A DNA stretch of 64,000 nucleotides, taken from the NCBI RefSeq assembly GCF_038561935.1, contig NZ_CP102770.1, positions 4,836,001 through 4,900,000 on the forward strand, written 5' to 3'. This stretch comes from Myxococcus stipitatus (GTDB lineage Bacteria > Myxococcota > Myxococcia > Myxococcales > Myxococcaceae). A model generated the notes under the pieces. It saw nothing but the letters and a program-made list of their open reading frames with translations, made no database searches and was not told the origin of the DNA. The position numbers and the translations under genes were made by a program. Of this stretch, positions 1-9,187 are shown one piece after another. Numbering within the stretch: the stretch's first letter is position 1; each line of letters starts with the position of its first letter.

Positions 1-600
1 AAGGCCTTGAGCGTTCCGCCGGGGACCTTCCGTCACACCGTGCTGCTGGCCGCCAAGCGCTTCAAGTCCACCTGGGCCGAGCTGGGCAAGCTGCTGGTCC
101 AGGTCCGGGACGAGGCCAAGTTCGAGGAGTGGGGCCACCCCACCTTCGAGGCCTACTGTCTCAAGGAACTGCACATCAAGAAGCAGACGGCCCTCAAGCT
201 CACCCGCTCCTTCAGCTTCCTGGCCAAGCACGAGCCCGAGGAAGAGCTGCGGGCTCAGGAGTTCCCCGAGAAGGCGCCCGCCTTCGAGGTCATCGAAGTG
301 CTGGCCGACGCGGAGGAGCGCGGCCAGTTGTCGCCCACTGAATACAAATCCCTACGCGACAGCATCTGGAGCCCGGAGAAGTCCCCCACCGAGCTGAAGA
401 AGGAGTTCACGGAGCGGTTCCCCCGGCCGCCGCCCGAGCCTCCTCCGGAGAGCCTCCAGGTGCGCAAGCTGGCGTCCATGGCCCGGAAGCTGGCCAGTGA
501 GCTGGCGGGGTGTCGCAAGATTCCGAACGCCGTTGCCGAGCGAGCAGCCGCCCTGGCGGACGACGTGGAGGAGCTCGCCTCTGGGGTGACGGACGCCTGA
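1..600 (+). CDS. Unknown protein, possibly 5'-incomplete
   Basis: The frame is open to the left edge. It could start at the TTG at position 7 (197 residues) or lie upstream of the window. The product is soluble and charged, with no signal peptide or membrane segment. Residues about 38-75 look helical and resemble a small DNA-binding or adaptor fold (basic KKQTALKLTRSF stretch), but I recognise no family. A Pro-rich linker (PRPPPEPPPES) near residue 140 separates this from a helical C-terminus. Codon use matches the neighbouring genes, so it is probably real. A hairpin follows the stop by 22 bases. No function is proposed. Confidence 0.6.
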   Translation, partial: KALSVPPGTFRHTVLLAAKRFKSTWAELGKLLVQVRDEAKFEEWGHPTFEAYCLKELHIKKQTALKLTRSFSFLAKHEPEEELRAQEFPEKAPAFEVIEVLADAEERGQLSPTEYKSLRDSIWSPEKSPTELKKEFTERFPRPPPEPPPESLQVRKLASMARKLASELAGCRKIPNAVAERAAALADDVEELASGVTDA

Positions 601-621
601 GTCGCTGTTACTGAACGCTCA

Positions 622-653
622 CCCGTTGCGGACGCTGTACGCTCCGTAACGGG
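622..653 (+). terminator. Hairpin after the first gene
   Basis: CCCGTTGCGGA (622-632) pairs with TCCGTAACGGG (643-653) as an 11-bp stem with one G-U pair and a 10-base loop. It begins 22 bases after the stop at 600. No U-run follows, which is usual in GC-rich genomes, so termination is inferred from the stem and its position. Confidence 0.5.
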
Positions 654-668
654 CCCGCACCGTTGGGC

Positions 669-697
669 TTCCTGCCCAGGGGGGAGGGCCCTATAGT
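669..697 (+). promoter_or_regulatory. Candidate clpX promoter
   Basis: TATAGT at 692-697 matches five of six bases of the -10 consensus and lies 130 bases upstream of the clpX start. The hexamer 17 bases before it (TTCCTG, 669-674) is a poor -35, so the site rests mainly on the -10 box. Confidence 0.3.
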
Positions 698-826
698 GGT
701 TGTGGGCCCCATGTAGGTGGTGGGCCCGACGGCTGTTCGAGACGTGGGCAGGCCGTTTGGGTAGGGGAGCGGTGGACGGCGAAGTGGCTCCGGCAAGTCC
801 CGGGGTCGGCGAACTCGGAGGCGGCA

Positions 827-2104
<1,278 letters not shown>

Positions 2105-2134
2105 CGCCGGCTCCTCCCTGACGGTGGTTCTCCT

Positions 2135-2165
2135 GGCCCCTCCTTCCCGCGTGGAACGAGGGGCC
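2135..2165. terminator. Terminator between convergent clpX and the sensor kinase gene
   Basis: GGCCCCTC (2135-2142) pairs with GAGGGGCC (2158-2165). Inside it TTCC pairs with GGAA, giving a long stem with one mismatch, and TTCTC follows on the plus strand. It sits between two convergent genes and may act in both directions. Confidence 0.65.
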
Positions 2166-2184
2166 TTCTCATGTCCGGCGAGCG

Positions 2185-5100
2185 TCAGGCGACGATGGCG
2201 CTCGAGGGCGGGGCGGGGATGGTGATGATGAACTCGGTGTACTCGCCGACGATGCTATCCACCCGGATGTCGCCCTGGTGCTCCTGGACGATGTCATGGC
2301 AGAGCGACAGTCCCAGGCCGGTGCCCGAGCCCGCGGGCTTGGTGGTGAAGAACGGGTCGAAGAGCCGCTCGCGAATCTCCACGGGGATGCCCGAGCCGTT
2401 GTCTCGCACGCGCAGCTCCACGCGGTCTCCCTGTCGTCGGGTGGTGACCTGGACGCGAGGCACGAAGCCCGTGGCCGCGGTGCGCTGCTTCTGCACGGTG
2501 GCGTAGAAGGCGTTGTCGAGGATGTTGATGACGAGGCGGCTGATGTCGCCCGCGACCAGCTCGACGTTGCCCACGGACGCGTCGAAGTCCGTCTCCGTCT
2601 CCACGGAGGAGGCCCCCTGGCGAGCCCGCAGGCCCTGCACGGCCAGGTTGACGCTGTCGCGAATCAGCACGTTCAGGTCCGCGCGGCTGCGCGAGCCCTC
2701 CGAGCGGCGCGAGTGGCGCAGCATCGTCTTGATGATTCCGGACGCTCGGCGGCCATGGGACTGGATGCGCTGGGAGTTCTGCTTCAGGTCCTCCAGCGTC
2801 TCGAGCACGTCCTCCACCACCGTCGCGTCGAGCCGGTCCATCATGCCCCGCAGCGTGCCGTCCAGCTCGGTGGCCAGCTTCGCGGACAGCTCCGAGAAGT
2901 TGTTCACGAAGTTGAGCGGGTTCTGCAGCTCGTGCGCGATGCCGGCCGTGAGCGAGCCCAGCGAGGCCAGCTTCTCCTGCGCCACGAGCTGCCGCTGCAT
3001 CTCCTGGATGCGGGTGAGGGTCCCCGCGAGCTCCACGTTCTTCGCCTGGAGCTCCGCGGTGCGCTCGTCGACGCGACGCTCCAGCGTATGGCTGTACTCC
3101 TCCAGGCTCGCGTAGAGACCCGCGTTCTCCAGGGAGATGGCGGCCTGGAAGGACAAGAGGCGCAGCACCTCCAGCCGCTCGGGCGTGAAGGCTCCGCGCG
3201 TCGCGTCGTTCTCCAGGTACAGCACGCCCGTGAGCGAGCCCTGCTTCAACAAGGGGCTGCACAGCACGGACTTCGGCCGGGCGCTGCGGACATACGGGTC
3301 CTCGGAGAAGGGCTCCTCCGCGGCGGCGTCGTCCAGGATGACCGTCTCACCCGTGCGCACGACGTAGTGGACGATGGAGGCCGGCAGCGCGGTGGACGAC
3401 TCCACGGGCACGGCGTGCTCGAGCAGCACGCGGGCGCCGTCGACGGAGCCCTCCGCTTCGATGAAGAGCCCCTCGGGCCGCTTGAGGATGAGGAAGCCCC
3501 GGCGCGCGCCCGCGTTCTCGATGAGCAGCGTCATGATCTTGCGCAGCAGCTTGTCCAGGACGATCTCGCCGGACAGCGCGCGTGCGGTCTTCAGCACGGA
3601 GGCCATGTCCAGCGCGGCCAGCGGTGTGCCCGCGGACTCCTCGGCGTGCACGGGCTCCACCGGTGCCGCGGAGGTCAACAGGCGCGGGTGTTCACGCTCC
3701 AGGCGCGTGGCGACCGCGCGAGCCCCCCAGCGGACATACGCATCCCGGGCCTCGTGGAGATAGGCCCGAGCCACTCGCTCGCGTCCCGTCGTGAGGTGGA
3801 AGCGGGCGGCCTGCTCGCACGCGACGCCTTCATCCAGGGACAGGCCATGCTCGCGAGCGAGCCGGATGGCCCGGTCATAGCCGTCCGCGGCCTCCGCGGT
3901 GCGTCCGTCCACCCGGGCACGCTCCGCGTCCAGCAGCTCCGAGCGCGCCGCGTAGTTCATGGGCGCGATGCGTGCCCAGGCCCGCATCTGCTTGCGGAGT
4001 GCATCGATGGAGCGCGACGAGCGGATGCGCTCCAGCGGCCCACGCGTCGGGTGGAGCTGAAGCAGCGCCAGTCCTTGGAAGAACTTGTACCAGGGCAGGT
4101 AGATCTGCCCGGCGATGAGCTCCGCGTGGGCATCCACCGCGGCGGCGCTCTCGATGGCGCCCCGCGCATCGCCCCACAGCCAGCGCCGCATGGTGCGCAT
4201 GACGTCGCAGGAGGCGATGCCGTTCGCGTACCCGAGCTGATGGTACGGCGCGAGGATGTCCCGCTCCCGCGCCTCGATGTCTCCGGTGAAGGCCCCGGTG
4301 AGCTGGTCGAGCGTGTGCCGGGTGAACTGGAGGAACGGCACGTTCTTGTGCTGGTGCGACGCGAGCAGGTCCAGGAAGTGGTCGACGCGAGGCCCATGCG
4401 CGGCCAGTCCATCCCGGCCGATGAGCGACGCCGCGCAGCCCGCGCTCGCGTTGTACGCGAAGTACTCGATGTCACCCGACTCCTGTCCCTTGGTCGCGCC
4501 CGTGAAGAAGTCGTCGATGCACGTCGACAGCGGCTCCTTCCAGTGGCGGATGAACAGGTTGAAGACGAAGTGCACCATGGCGCGCAGGCTCTCCGCGCCG
4601 AAGCGGTCCAACGTCTTCAACGCGAGCCGGCCGTAGCGGTAGCCCTCCTCGGGGTTGCCCAGGTGGACGCTGAGCATCAACCCGAAGCCCACGTATCCGA
4701 ACGCCGAGGCGCCCGTCGCGCCATGGCGGATGGAGAGCTGGAGGGTGCGCAGGACGATGAGCGGGAAGAGCAGGGGACGCGACATGAACGCGGCCGTCGA
4801 CAGCTTCATCATCAGGCGCAGCGTCGCCAGCAGCAGCGGGTCCTTCAGCTCGGGCAGGGACTCCAGGTCCTCGGGCTTGCGCAGTCCCAGCAGCACCTTG
4901 GTCTTCGCCACGGCGGCCAGGACGTGGGGCTGCTTGGGCTGCGCGGGGAGGTTCTGGCCCAGCTTCGCGAGCACCTCCAGGCCCAGGTCCACCGCGCGCG
5001 CGTGCTCGCCTCGGTGGGAGTGGCACTGGAGGCGGACCAGGTGCACACGCACGTTCTCGAGCGGGTCGGCCGCGTGGGCGAGCGCCGCTCCGGCCAGCCG

Positions 5101-7506
5101 CTCCATCTGCTCGAAGTCGGCGGCGAGATAGGCGGCCTCGGCGGCCTCGACGTGCAGGTCGAACGCGAGCACGCGACTCTTCGTCCAGCCTTCGTCGCCC
5201 AGGAGCTGCCGACCCGTCGACAGCAGCCGCAGCGCGGCGGTCCAGGCGCCGCGTGACTTGGCCCCGCGTCCCGCGCGCAGGTCCAGGGCCGCCACGCGGT
5301 GCCGTTCCTCCGTGTCCTTCAACACGGGCAGCGCCAGATGGAAGTGATTGACGATGTCCGCCAGCTGCTCGTCGATGAGCTCCGGAGGCGTGTGGCTCAA
5401 GAGCAGTCGGCCGATGCGCGCATGGACCTCCGCGTGCTCGCTCGCGGGGGTGAGCTCGAGCGCGGCCTGTTGGACGCGGTCATGCGCGAACTGGAAGCTG
5501 TCCGCGCGCTCGGTGTCCGTGAGGCGCTCGCCCACGGGAGCGACCAGGCCCGCCTGGACGATTTCATCGAGGGTCGCCTCCGCCCGCTGGGGCGACTGCT
5601 CGGTGACGACCGCGAGGTTGCGCGAGGTGAACGTGTGGCCGAGCGCCGCGGCCATGGGCAGCAGGGCCTGCGCATCCGGGCTCAGCTCGCGGATGCGGGC
5701 CGTGAGCAGCGCGACCACGCCGTCGCTGAAGTCCTGGCCTCGCAGCGCGCCGCCGTCCCAACGGAACCCACCGCCCTCCGCGTCGAAGCGCACGAGCCCT
5801 CGCTCGTAGAACGCGCGCAGCAGCTGCACCGCGAAGAAGGGGTTGCCCTCCGTCAGCGAGAACACCACCGCGTCCAGCTGCGTGTCCCGCTGTCCGGCCG
5901 CCGCGGGGAAGACGTCGCTGACGAGCCGCGACAGGTGCTCCGGAGACAGGGGCTCCAGGTCCAGACGCTGCACGGGAGTCCCGGCCTCGCGCAGGGCCTG
6001 GAACAGTCCCTCCACGGGATGTTCGGGGCTCAGCTCCTCCGTGCGGCAGGCGCCGACGACGAGCAGGTGGTTGAGGCCCTTGTCCGACAACAGCAGCCGC
6101 AACAGCTGGAGGCTCGCGCTGTCCGCCCACTGGAGGTCATCGAGCACGATGACGAGCGGATGCTCCGGCGTGGCGAGCGCGCCCATCAGCTTGCGCAGCA
6201 CGAGCTGGAAGCGAAGCTCCGACTCGGCGGGGTCCAGCTCGGGAACGGGCGGCTGTTCTCCGAGCACCAGCGCCATGCGCGGCACCGCATCCACGACCAG
6301 CCGGCCCATGCCTCCCAGGGACTCCAGGAGGCGCTGCTTCCAATCCTCCAGCCGCTCTTCACCGAGCAGGCTTCGGGCGACCTCGCGGAACGCCTCGAAG
6401 ATGCCGCTGTAGGGCGCGTCGCGAAGCAGCTGGTCGTACTTGCCGCGCACGAAGAGGCCGTGCTTCTCCGAGACAGGGCGCTTGAGCGTGCCGGTGAGCG
6501 CGGACTTCCCCATGCCCGCGCCGCCGGTGACGAGCACGAAGCCGGAGCGACCCGAGGCGGCACGCTCGAAGGCGAACCTCAGCGCGGCCTGCTGCGACTC
6601 CCGCCCGTAGAGCTTCTCGGGGACGGCGAAGCGCTCGGGGACATCCTTCGTGCCCAGCTCGAAGTCGGGCACGGTGCCATGCGCCTCCAGCGCATCGAGG
6701 CACCGCTGGAGGTCCGCCACGAGTCCATACGCGCTCTGGTAGCGTTCCTCCGGCGACTTGGCCAGCAGCTTGAGGATGAGGCTCGCGAGCGCACGAGGCA
6801 GCTCCGGCGCGAGGGCTTGAGGCGAAGGCGGCGGCAGGGCGACGTGCGCGTGGATGAGGCCCAGCGCGTCGGTGTCGGCGAAGGGCCTGCGGCCCGTGAA
6901 CAGCTCGAAGAGCATGACGCCCAGCGAGTAGAAGTCGCTGCGCGAGTCGACGCTGCGGTGCGTGCGTCCGGTGCCTTCCGGGGACAGGTACTCGAGCGTC
7001 CCCTCGAGCCGGTCCGGGGCGACGGGCGCCACTTCCGTCCGGGCGCGGCGCGTGGCCAGCGTGAGCCCGGTCAGCTTCACGGACGCGTCCTCCGTGCCCA
7101 GCAGCACCGAGGCCGGCTGGAGGTCTCGATGCAGGATGCCCGCGGCGTGGAGCTGGCCCACGGCCCGCGCGAGGGCGACGGCGATCCGGCAGCCCGTGCG
7201 AGTGTCGACGCGCTCGGACGTCAACCGTTGGGCGAGCGTCTTCTCTCCAAACCCTTCCAGGATGAGGACGGACACGCCAGGGCGCGATTCCTCCAAGGCC
7301 AGCGGACGAAGGACTCCGTCGAGGCGCAGGGCTTGGGTCAGCTCGAACTCGTGTCGGAGCCGGTTCGCCAGGGAGGGAGGCCGCGAAGCGTCGGTGACCT
7401 TCAGGATGACCGACGCGCCGTCTTCGACACGGGTCGCCCGAAGCAGGTGGAAGGAACCAGAGGTGGAGAGGACTCTGTCGCTTCGGTAGCCAGGGACTTC
7501 AATCAT
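2185..7506 (-). CDS. Fused Ser/Thr kinase-like, AAA ATPase, GAF and histidine kinase sensor
   Basis: A 1773-residue signalling protein of the family with an N-terminal Ser/Thr kinase domain (about 7-270), a large AAA/STAND ATPase (Walker A GGAGMGKSA near 325-335, Walker B VIVLDDLQWAD near 450), a long helical TPR-like middle, a GAF domain near 1290-1440 and a C-terminal histidine kinase. The H-box GIAHELQNPLNF has its His at about 1525. The N-box DNAFYA, DNGSG and GTGLGL boxes are intact. In the kinase domain the catalytic loop HRDLQPAS is kept, but the DFG position reads TGL and the glycine loop is poor, so that domain may be a pseudokinase. No membrane segment is seen, so it is probably cytosolic. 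The phosphorylation target is unknown; no response regulator gene is adjacent. Confidence 0.9.
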   Translation of the reverse strand: MIEVPGYRSDRVLSTSGSFHLLRATRVEDGASVILKVTDASRPPSLANRLRHEFELTQALRLDGVLRPLALEESRPGVSVLILEGFGEKTLAQRLTSERVDTRTGCRIAVALARAVGQLHAAGILHRDLQPASVLLGTEDASVKLTGLTLATRRARTEVAPVAPDRLEGTLEYLSPEGTGRTHRSVDSRSDFYSLGVMLFELFTGRRPFADTDALGLIHAHVALPPPSPQALAPELPRALASLILKLLAKSPEERYQSAYGLVADLQRCLDALEAHGTVPDFELGTKDVPERFAVPEKLYGRESQQAALRFAFERAASGRSGFVLVTGGAGMGKSALTGTLKRPVSEKHGLFVRGKYDQLLRDAPYSGIFEAFREVARSLLGEERLEDWKQRLLESLGGMGRLVVDAVPRMALVLGEQPPVPELDPAESELRFQLVLRKLMGALATPEHPLVIVLDDLQWADSASLQLLRLLLSDKGLNHLLVVGACRTEELSPEHPVEGLFQALREAGTPVQRLDLEPLSPEHLSRLVSDVFPAAAGQRDTQLDAVVFSLTEGNPFFAVQLLRAFYERGLVRFDAEGGGFRWDGGALRGQDFSDGVVALLTARIRELSPDAQALLPMAAALGHTFTSRNLAVVTEQSPQRAEATLDEIVQAGLVAPVGERLTDTERADSFQFAHDRVQQAALELTPASEHAEVHARIGRLLLSHTPPELIDEQLADIVNHFHLALPVLKDTEERHRVAALDLRAGRGAKSRGAWTAALRLLSTGRQLLGDEGWTKSRVLAFDLHVEAAEAAYLAADFEQMERLAGAALAHAADPLENVRVHLVRLQCHSHRGEHARAVDLGLEVLAKLGQNLPAQPKQPHVLAAVAKTKVLLGLRKPEDLESLPELKDPLLLATLRLMMKLSTAAFMSRPLLFPLIVLRTLQLSIRHGATGASAFGYVGFGLMLSVHLGNPEEGYRYGRLALKTLDRFGAESLRAMVHFVFNLFIRHWKEPLSTCIDDFFTGATKGQESGDIEYFAYNASAGCAASLIGRDGLAAHGPRVDHFLDLLASHQHKNVPFLQFTRHTLDQLTGAFTGDIEARERDILAPYHQLGYANGIASCDVMRTMRRWLWGDARGAIESAAAVDAHAELIAGQIYLPWYKFFQGLALLQLHPTRGPLERIRSSRSIDALRKQMRAWARIAPMNYAARSELLDAERARVDGRTAEAADGYDRAIRLAREHGLSLDEGVACEQAARFHLTTGRERVARAYLHEARDAYVRWGARAVATRLEREHPRLLTSAAPVEPVHAEESAGTPLAALDMASVLKTARALSGEIVLDKLLRKIMTLLIENAGARRGFLILKRPEGLFIEAEGSVDGARVLLEHAVPVESSTALPASIVHYVVRTGETVILDDAAAEEPFSEDPYVRSARPKSVLCSPLLKQGSLTGVLYLENDATRGAFTPERLEVLRLLSFQAAISLENAGLYASLEEYSHTLERRVDERTAELQAKNVELAGTLTRIQEMQRQLVAQEKLASLGSLTAGIAHELQNPLNFVNNFSELSAKLATELDGTLRGMMDRLDATVVEDVLETLEDLKQNSQRIQSHGRRASGIIKTMLRHSRRSEGSRSRADLNVLIRDSVNLAVQGLRARQGASSVETETDFDASVGNVELVAGDISRLVINILDNAFYATVQKQRTAATGFVPRVQVTTRRQGDRVELRVRDNGSGIPVEIRERLFDPFFTTKPAGSGTGLGLSLCHDIVQEHQGDIRVDSIVGEYTEFIITIPAPPSSAIVA

Positions 7507-7651
7507 TGCTCAACCTGTGGCGCGCAGGGGCGCGACACCCCCCCTTGGGTGCGGCAGGCTAGCCGCGCCCCCCTGGGCTCGCAACAGGCCCAGGTGTCTT
7601 CAGCGGACGGCGGGTTGCTCGTCACAGTGGAGTGCGAGGACCGGGTGTGAC

Positions 7652-9181
7652 ATGGACCCCCGGGTGATGAATCCTTCAAACAGGGTGATGGGGGACACAC
7701 GGCGAGGCGGCGGGCGTGTGCTCGTCATTGGCAGTGGTTTCGGTGGATTGGCCGCCGCGGTCCGCCTGGCCGCGCGCGGCTGGCAGGTCACCGTCCTGGA
7801 GCGTCGGGAAGGACCGGGGGGGCGTGCCCACGCGTTCCACCAGGATGGCTTCACCTTCGACGCGGGCCCGACGGTCATCACCTGCCCGAACCTGTTCGAG
7901 GAGCTGTGGACGCTGGCGGGGCGACGCATGTCCGACCACGTCACGTTGCGACCGGTGACGCCGCTGTATCGCATGCGGTTTCCGGATGGCTCCACGTTCG
8001 ACTACCACGCCGAGCGCGACGCGATGCTGCGGTCCATCCGGAGCTTCGCGCCGAAAGACGTGGCGGGCTACGAGTCGCTCTCCGCGCGCGTCGAGCGGAT
8101 GTACGAGGCGGGCATCGGTCCGTTGATGACCGCGCCGGTGCCGAACGTCTTGAGCCTCGCGGCCTACACGCCCGCCCTGTTGCGCGAGGAGGCCTTCCGG
8201 TCGATGTACGGCCTGGTCTCGAAGCACGTGAAGGATGAGCGACTGCGGCAGGCGCTGAGCTTCCATCCGCTCCTCATCGGCGGCAGCCCCTTCCTTCCCG
8301 CGAGCGCGGTGTACACGTCCATCCACTACGTGGAGCGGCGCTGGGGCTCGTACTTTCCCGTGGGAGGGACGGGCGCGTTGGTGCGCGGGCTCGTGGCCCT
8401 GCTCGAATCCATGGGCGGAGTGGTCCGCTACAACAGCGAGGTCGCGGAAATCACCTTGGATGACCGCACCGCCACGGGGGTGCGGCTGGGGTCGGGCGAG
8501 TGGCTGGGCGCGGACGCGGTGGTCTCCAACGCGGATGCCGCGTGGACGTACCGCTACCTCCTGCCGAACCACGTTCGCGACCACTGGTCGGATGACCGCG
8601 TCCAACAATCTCGGTACTCGATGAGCGTGTTCCTCTGGTACTTCGGCACGCGCCGCAAGTATCCGGACGTGGCGCACCACACCCTGCTGTTCGGCCGCGA
8701 CTTCCGAGGCATGTTCGAGGGCTTGTCGGGCGAGGGCGCCGCCTCGGACGAGCCGCTGCTCTACCTGCATCGGCCCACGGCGACCGACGCCGCCCTGGCG
8801 CCCGAGGGGCATGATGCCTTCTACGTCCTCGCGCCCGTGCCGCACCTGGGCGCGGGCTCGAACTGGAAGGCGAGGGCGGACGTGTTCCGCGCGGAGCTGG
8901 CGCGGCGGTTGTCTCGCACCGTGCTGCCGGGGCTGCAGGCGGAGCTCGTGACGTCGCGTGTCTTCACGCCGGAGGACTTCCGGGACGAGCTCCGCTCCTT
9001 CCGAGGCGCGGCGTTCAGCTTCGCGCCCACGCTGTTGCAGTCCACGTTCCTCAGGGCCCAGGCGAAGAGCGAGGACGTGGAGCGGCTGTACCTCGTTGGG
9101 GCGGGGACCCACCCCGGCGCGGGACTGCCCGCGGTGTTGTGCTCGGCCAGGATCCTCGATGAGGTCATGGCCGAGCCCTGA
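7652..9181 (+). CDS. crtI: Phytoene desaturase family protein (CrtI type)
   Basis: FAD-dependent desaturase that introduces double bonds into phytoene or a related carotene. The 509-residue product has an N-terminal dinucleotide-binding motif (VIGSGFGGLAAAVRLAARG, about residue 24) and the C-terminal CrtI signature GAGTHPGAGLPAV. I chose the ATG at 7652; the ATGs at 7667 and 7688 are also possible. It is divergent from the sensor kinase gene and convergent, six bases apart, with a carotenoid oxygenase gene. A lone crtI away from the main crt operon resembles carC of M. xanthus, where the gene is light-regulated. That equivalence is inference, and I did not find a recognisable light-responsive site. 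Confidence 0.9.
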   Translation: MDPRVMNPSNRVMGDTRRGGGRVLVIGSGFGGLAAAVRLAARGWQVTVLERREGPGGRAHAFHQDGFTFDAGPTVITCPNLFEELWTLAGRRMSDHVTLRPVTPLYRMRFPDGSTFDYHAERDAMLRSIRSFAPKDVAGYESLSARVERMYEAGIGPLMTAPVPNVLSLAAYTPALLREEAFRSMYGLVSKHVKDERLRQALSFHPLLIGGSPFLPASAVYTSIHYVERRWGSYFPVGGTGALVRGLVALLESMGGVVRYNSEVAEITLDDRTATGVRLGSGEWLGADAVVSNADAAWTYRYLLPNHVRDHWSDDRVQQSRYSMSVFLWYFGTRRKYPDVAHHTLLFGRDFRGMFEGLSGEGAASDEPLLYLHRPTATDAALAPEGHDAFYVLAPVPHLGAGSNWKARADVFRAELARRLSRTVLPGLQAELVTSRVFTPEDFRDELRSFRGAAFSFAPTLLQSTFLRAQAKSEDVERLYLVGAGTHPGAGLPAVLCSARILDEVMAEP

Positions 9182-9187
9182 GTCGGC

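Noticed and set aside
2278..5256. 992-codon open frame antisense to the sensor kinase gene
   Set aside because: It lies wholly inside a gene with clear domains; its product is repetitive Arg/Leu/Gln-rich sequence with no motifs.
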